This document shows positions 6,745-10,431 of a stretch of DNA of 10,431 nt, piece after piece (position 1 is the first letter of the stretch; each line of letters begins with the position of its first letter). A program made the translations under genes and the position numbers. Where the stretch lies: contig JAKSAU010000047.1 in NCBI GenBank assembly GCA_022361535.1, positions 1-10,431 on the forward strand, read 5' to 3'. The DNA is from Desulfobacterales bacterium (GTDB taxonomy: Bacteria; Desulfobacterota; Desulfobacteria; Desulfobacterales; Desulfobacteraceae). The notes beneath the pieces are model-generated. The model worked only from the letters and a program-made list of their open reading frames with translations. It had not been told where the DNA came from and searched no databases.

Positions 6745-7920
6745 ATGAAAAATAGCATCTCAGAAGAAAAAGTTCCATTCTGGCTGGATCCGGACAAACG
6801 GGCCATTGCCTATCAGGCGCTCACTGTATTGATGGTGGGCCTTTTGGCCTGGTATTTGGTCAGCAATACCCTGACAAACCTGGAAAAGCAGAACATCGCG
6901 TCAGGGTTCGGATTTCTTGACAAAGAGGCTGCCTTTGAAATCGGCGAAAGCGTGATAGAGTATTCCGCAGCCGACTCTTACGGCAGAGCCCTGATGGTGG
7001 GTGTTCTAAACACACTTAAAGTCAGTTTCATTGGTATTATCCTGTGCCTAGTTATTGGTGTATTCGTCGGTGTTGCAAGGTTGTCTACCAACTGGCTGGT
7101 ACAAAAACTATCCATGATTTACATTGAAGTGATGCAGAATATACCGGTCCTGCTGCAACTTTTCTTCTGGTATGCCCTTTTTTATGAAACATTCCCATCG
7201 CCTCGCGGTGCATTGAACCCTCTTCCGGGTCTGTTTCTATGCAACCGGGGAGTGGCTATGGGAATTCCTGCAGCACATGAAGCTCACGGATTTATGCTCA
7301 TGGCACTAATGGCAGGCATTGTTATCTCTTTGATCATTAAGAAATGGGCAAAAAAACGCAAAGAATCAACTGGGCAGGATTTTCCTGTATTCTGGACTTT
7401 TCTTGGCATCAGCTTTGGATTACCAATTTTGGTCTGGGTCTTGTTCGGTGCCCCAACCCAGATGGACGTACCTGAACTCAAAGGATTCAATTTCAGGGGC
7501 GGGCTGATGCTCTCGCCTGAATTCATTGCACTTCTACTTGGCCTTGTTATCTATACCTCGGCATTTGTGGCTGAAGCTGTCCGTGCCGGAATCCAGGCGG
7601 TAAGCCGTGGCCAGACTGAAGCTGCCATGTCAATTGGTCTTAAAAAAGGGCATATCCTGAATCTGGTTGTTCTTCCTCAAGCCCTGCGAGTCATAATTCC
7701 GCCTCTAACCAGTCAAATGCTCAACCTGACCAAAAACTCGTCTTTGGCTATTGCCATTGGGTATCCGGACTTTGTCTCCGTGGCCAATACCACCATTAAT
7801 ATTACAGGCCAGTCCATCGAAGGGGTTGCCTTGATCATGGCCTGTTATCTCATGTTCAGTATCTCAACGTCTCTGTTCATGAATTGGTACAACAAAAAAT
7901 CAAAATTAGTGGAAAGATAA
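6745..7920 (+). CDS. aapQ: General L-amino-acid ABC transporter permease AapQ
   Basis: A 391-residue inner-membrane permease. The N-terminal segment VPFWLDPDKRAIAYQ, then WYLVSNTLTNLEKQNIASGF (37-56) with YGRALMVGVLNTLKVS (79-94) are diagnostic of AapQ/BztB proteins, which are longer than ordinary HisM-type permeases. NIPVLLQLFFWYALF (132-146) and the EAA loop, EAAMSIGL with downstream LPQALRVIIPP (292-320), mark the site that docks with the ATPase. A large insert (about 150-255) with extra helices separates the two halves of the transport domain, as in the family. ATG at 6745 gives the family's N-terminus but lacks a clear ribosome site; the frame could extend to TTG 6706, inside the stem-loop, which is unlikely. 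Weak initiation plus the hairpin may keep permease output low. It is followed after 1 base by aapM. Confidence 0.95.
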   Translation: MKNSISEEKVPFWLDPDKRAIAYQALTVLMVGLLAWYLVSNTLTNLEKQNIASGFGFLDKEAAFEIGESVIEYSAADSYGRALMVGVLNTLKVSFIGIILCLVIGVFVGVARLSTNWLVQKLSMIYIEVMQNIPVLLQLFFWYALFYETFPSPRGALNPLPGLFLCNRGVAMGIPAAHEAHGFMLMALMAGIVISLIIKKWAKKRKESTGQDFPVFWTFLGISFGLPILVWVLFGAPTQMDVPELKGFNFRGGLMLSPEFIALLLGLVIYTSAFVAEAVRAGIQAVSRGQTEAAMSIGLKKGHILNLVVLPQALRVIIPPLTSQMLNLTKNSSLAIAIGYPDFVSVANTTINITGQSIEGVALIMACYLMFSISTSLFMNWYNKKSKLVER

Positions 7921-7921
7921 T

Positions 7922-9025
7922 ATGGCTGTTGTCCCCATTGACCATGATGCAATAAAAAGAATTAAACCGCCGGTAAACCGGCGAGGGATCATTGGTTGGC
8001 TCAAAGAGAACCTGTTTAACGGAGTTTTTAACTCCATCTTAACTATCCTGGTTCTCATTTTTTTGATCCGGTTTATCCCTCCATTTATCCAATGGGCATT
8101 CATCAATGCCTCTTGGTTTACCACATCGGAAGCCTGCAAGGCCGGTGACGGAGCCTGCTGGGCAGTGGTTTACAAGAACCTAAGATTTGTCATTTTTGGA
8201 TTTTACCCACACGAATTGCATTGGCGGCCATTTACCGCCATGATGATTCTTTTTGCCCTGTTGTTTTTCTCCAACAACCGAAAGTATTGGTCCAAAGCAC
8301 TTGGCTATGGCTGGATAGCAGGCCTTGTTACCATGGGCATTCTCATGAAAGGTGGAATTTTAGGACTGACTCCTGTGGACAGCATGAAATGGGGCGGACT
8401 TCCTTTGACCCTGCTGCTTTCCGTGTTTGGGTTGACTGCGGCCTACCCGTTGGGAGTAATCCTTGCTTTGGGACGTGGATCGAGCATGCCCCTGATACGC
8501 TACATGTCCATAGCCTATATTGAAATGATCAGGGGGGTTCCGCTAATTTCCCTGCTTTTTATGTCTTCAATTATCTTCCCGCTCTTTTTGCCTGAAGGGG
8601 TAACCATCAATACCATTTTAAGGGCACAGGTGGCCATTATCCTGTTTACTGCCGCATACGTAGCCGAAGTAGTAAGGGGAGGACTTCAGGGGATGTCAAA
8701 AGGCCAGTATGAGGCCGCAGACGCTTTGGGACTCAACTATTCCCAGACCATGCGGTTGATTATTTTACCCCAGGCATTGAAAATCGTTATTCCACCAACG
8801 GTAAGTGTCCTGGTATCCGCTTTTAAAGATACCTCTCTTGTTGTTATCATTGCCTTGTATGATTTCTTGCTGACCTCAAAAACAGTAATACAGAATCCGG
8901 AATGGATGGGATTTTCAACCGAAATGTACCTGTTTGTGGCCTTAATGTATTTCTTGGGATGTTTTTCCATGTCCAATTTTTCAAGAAAACTTGAACGGGA
9001 ACTGGATACAGATAAACGCAGCTAA
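7922..9025 (+). CDS. aapM: General L-amino-acid ABC transporter permease AapM
   Basis: A 367-residue inner-membrane permease pairing with AapQ. Hydrophobic segments at about 35-60, 103-117, 126-148, 158-183, 205-222, 234-249, 294-315 and 333-350. The periplasmic loop EACKAGDGACWAVVYKNLRF (70-89, Cys72 and Cys79) is typical of AapM/BztC. IEMIRGVPLISLLFM (200-214) and the EAA loop YEAADALGLNYSQTMRLIIL with LPQALKIVIPP (282-292) are the conserved permease core and ATPase contact. ATG at 7922 has GGAAAG upstream, lying inside the end of aapQ; the stop of aapQ and this start are 1 base apart, so translation is coupled. aapP begins 21 bases after its stop. Confidence 0.95.
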   Translation: MAVVPIDHDAIKRIKPPVNRRGIIGWLKENLFNGVFNSILTILVLIFLIRFIPPFIQWAFINASWFTTSEACKAGDGACWAVVYKNLRFVIFGFYPHELHWRPFTAMMILFALLFFSNNRKYWSKALGYGWIAGLVTMGILMKGGILGLTPVDSMKWGGLPLTLLLSVFGLTAAYPLGVILALGRGSSMPLIRYMSIAYIEMIRGVPLISLLFMSSIIFPLFLPEGVTINTILRAQVAIILFTAAYVAEVVRGGLQGMSKGQYEAADALGLNYSQTMRLIILPQALKIVIPPTVSVLVSAFKDTSLVVIIALYDFLLTSKTVIQNPEWMGFSTEMYLFVALMYFLGCFSMSNFSRKLERELDTDKRS

Positions 9026-9046
9026 CTATTTTTAGGAATTTAGAAC

Positions 9047-9799
9047 ATGAACGATGTAAAAGACAACGACACCATTATCAAGATTCAGGATCTGAACAAA
9101 TGGTACGGTGATTTCCATGTATTGAAAAACATAAACCTGGAAGTAAAAAAGAAAGAGAAAATAGTTATCTGCGGTCCTTCGGGGTCGGGCAAATCCACCC
9201 TGATCCGATGCATTAACCGCTTAGAAGAACACCAGAAGGGAAAGATCATTGTTGATGGCATTGAATTGACCAACAATCTGAAAAATATTGAGAAAATCAG
9301 AACAGAAGTGGGTATGGTCTTCCAGCACTTTAATTTGTTTCCCCACCTCACCATCTTAGAAAATTTGACCTTGGGTCCGGTATGGGTAAGAAAAACACCG
9401 AAAAAAGAAGCGGAAGAAACCGCCATGTTTTACCTTGAAAAGGTAAAAATTGCCGAGCAGGCCAACAAGTATCCAGGACAGCTTTCAGGCGGCCAGCAGC
9501 AACGGGTGGCTATCGCAAGGAGCCTTTGCATGAAACCCAAAGTAATGCTCTTTGACGAACCTACCTCAGCTTTGGACCCTGAAATGGTTAAAGAAGTATT
9601 GGATGTCATGGTTCAGCTCAGTGACGAAGGCATGACCATGATCGTGGTTTCCCACGAGATGGGATTTGCTAAAACCGTTGCCCAACGCGTAATGCTCATG
9701 GATGCCGGTATGATTCTCGAAGAAAATGATCCCATCAGTTTCTTTGAAAACCCAGAGCATGAACGCACCAAATTCTTCTTGAGCCAAATTCTGCATTGA
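9047..9799 (+). CDS. aapP: General L-amino-acid ABC transporter ATP-binding protein AapP
   Basis: A 250-residue cytoplasmic ATPase that powers the AapQM permease as a dimer. All ABC motifs are intact: Walker [10 protein letters not shown] (43-51), Q-loop Gln93 in [10 protein letters not shown], signature LSGGQ (146-150), Walker B VMLFD (166-170) with catalytic Glu171, D-loop SALD (174-177) and switch His203 in VVSHEM. Sequence style ([33 protein letters not shown]) places it in the polar amino-acid GlnQ/HisP/AapP family. The start ATG at 9047 has AGGA 9 bases upstream. It is the last gene of the operon, followed by a strong hairpin after 34 bases. Confidence 0.95.
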   Translation: MNDVKDNDTIIKIQDLNKWYGDFHVLKNINLEVKKKEKIVICGPSGSGKSTLIRCINRLEEHQKGKIIVDGIELTNNLKNIEKIRTEVGMVFQHFNLFPHLTILENLTLGPVWVRKTPKKEAEETAMFYLEKVKIAEQANKYPGQLSGGQQQRVAIARSLCMKPKVMLFDEPTSALDPEMVKEVLDVMVQLSDEGMTMIVVSHEMGFAKTVAQRVMLMDAGMILEENDPISFFENPEHERTKFFLSQILH

Positions 9800-9833
9800 T
9801 ATAAATTTTTTTTACGGCTTTGACGCTATATAC

Positions 9834-9863
9834 AACGGCTGCCTGGTTTTCCAGGCAGCCGTT
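9834..9863 (+). terminator. Strong intrinsic terminator of the aap operon
   Basis: AACGGCTGCCTGG (9834-9846) and CCAGGCAGCCGTT (9851-9863) form a perfect 13-bp, GC-rich stem with a TTTT tetraloop, followed by CTTTG. The U-tract is short, but the stem is very stable and sits 34 bases after the aapP stop codon. Confidence 0.85.
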
Positions 9864-9982
9864 CTTTGTAACAGGTGTATTGTAGATAAGATGAGAAGGC
9901 TTATCCCCCCAATTCTCAGAACTAACTTTCCGATAGGCTCTGGTGAACAAGTGTACCCCATATACAAATACTGGCACGTTTA

Positions 9983-10041
9983 TTCTAAAAAGCGGCTGCC
10001 GAATTTTTTACAAAAATCCGCCTGATGCCGTCTTTTTAGAA
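9983..10041. repeat. Long imperfect inverted repeat (59-base hairpin)
   Basis: TTCTAAAAAG (9983-9992) pairs with CTTTTTAGAA (10032-10041), and the helix continues as CGGC (9993-9996) with GCCG (10027-10030) past one bulged T at 10031. Inside, ATTTTT and AAAAAT (about 10003-10017) can form a second small hairpin. On either strand a run of T follows GC pairs, as in a terminator stem, but no clear gene ends here. It could be a bidirectional terminator, a transposon-like remnant or part of a small RNA. Confidence 0.55.
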
Positions 10042-10235
10042 CAAACGAGCCTAAGTGCTTAAGCGGCAATACCCTTCCATTTAAGGGTTCTACCGAGACT
10101 TAATATACACGGTCATAAAGGGACACATTTAAGCGAACCGTCATACCGTTTCAGCACAACAACCATAAGGCAGTGAAATATAAACACTTAAACTAAATAG
10201 CAATACAAACCATTCTGTAGAGAAAGATAAACTAT

Positions 10236-10261
10236 TGTCATTTTCATGACACAGGATGACA
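10236..10261. promoter_or_regulatory. Possible operator: three TGTCAT/ATGACA half-sites
   Basis: TGTCAT (10236-10241), ATGACA (10246-10251) and ATGACA (10256-10261) are each separated by 4 bases. The outer pair extends to a 9-base inverted repeat, TATTGTCAT with ATGACAATA (10233-10264). The two direct copies are exactly 10 bases apart, one DNA turn. Such spacing fits a protein-binding operator, for instance of a GntR-type regulator with TGTCA-like half-sites, but the regulator is unknown and chance is possible. Confidence 0.35.
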
Positions 10262-10431
10262 ATATTTTATCTATTTTCAAGTGAATCCATTATCGTTAAA
10301 AGATAAAACTTACCAATCCAAAAGGCTTTCGTTTATTATAGAGGCCGCGGAATAATTCTTGCAGGTTTCTTGGATATACAATTTAATAGTTAAAAGAATT
10401 TGACCGATACAATATAAAAGAATAGAAAGCC

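Larger units (their letters stand above)
9864..10431. other. 568-base region with no convincing gene
   Basis: No reading frame with a ribosome site and protein-like composition, and no tRNA-like cloverleaf, was found on either strand. Short frames, such as a leftward one at 9735-9977 overlapping the aapP terminator, are not credible. The stretch is AT-rich and holds several inverted repeats: the long hairpin at 9983-10041, GCTTAAGC (10057-10064), ACCCTT/AAGGGT (10071-10088), and the TGTCAT/ATGACA cluster (10236-10261). It may be the upstream regulatory region of a gene to the right of the window, or decayed sequence. Confidence 0.6.

Noticed and set aside
9735..9977. Leftward frame of 80 codons at the end of aapP
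   Set aside because: It runs through the aapP 3' end and the strong terminator hairpin, has unlikely composition and no ribosome site.
1..10431. Defence system, CRISPR array, prophage or insertion sequence
   Set aside because: No regular repeat-spacer pattern, transposase, integrase or nuclease gene is visible; all larger genes belong to known housekeeping or transport families.
9864..10431. tRNA or other standard RNA gene in the gene-free tail
   Set aside because: No GGTTCGAATC-like arm or acceptor stem arrangement was seen; the hairpins present do not form a cloverleaf.

Overview
The window looks like ordinary chromosomal DNA from a Gram-negative, probably anaerobic deltaproteobacterium of the Desulfobacteraceae type (Desulfobacter/Desulfobacula-like). 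This is inferred from the mix of genes (AapJQMP amino-acid transporter, small KH and Sm-like proteins, a NifU/IscU-like scaffold), the fairly low GC content and the protein style; there is no rRNA or taxonomic marker to prove it. The genes are intact and tightly packed, and I see no insertion sequence, CRISPR array, tRNA or phage gene.

Left part (1-2198): two small leftward genes for proteins with RNA-binding-type folds, an Sm-like protein (573-848) followed by KhpA (212-442), with strong hairpins downstream. Diverging from them is a rightward pair: an IscU/NifU-N type Fe-S scaffold protein (1094-1519) overlapping the start of a predicted lipoprotein of unknown function (1488-2198). A divergent promoter region lies at 867-1093.

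Middle (2232-5400): three leftward genes, read in the order TrhA/hemolysin III membrane protein, NUDIX hydrolase (ADP-ribose pyrophosphatase-like), and a polytopic M48 metallopeptidase with a C-terminal TPR tail. The last two are certainly coupled (12-base gap); the first may share the transcript.

Right (5660-9863): a complete rightward general L-amino-acid ABC transporter operon, aapJ-aapQ-aapM-aapP: periplasmic binding protein, two permeases, ATPase. It has a candidate promoter, a strong intercistronic stem-loop after aapJ that probably sets the binding protein:permease ratio, and a strong terminator after aapP. It imports amino acids from the periplasm at the cost of ATP.

The last 568 bases (9864-10431) contain no convincing gene but several inverted repeats: a long imperfect hairpin at 9983-10041 and a three-half-site TGTCAT/ATGACA cluster at 10236-10261. 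I found no clearly new system. The best leads are the Sm-like/KhpA pairing, the scaffold-lipoprotein overlap, and the structured non-coding tail.
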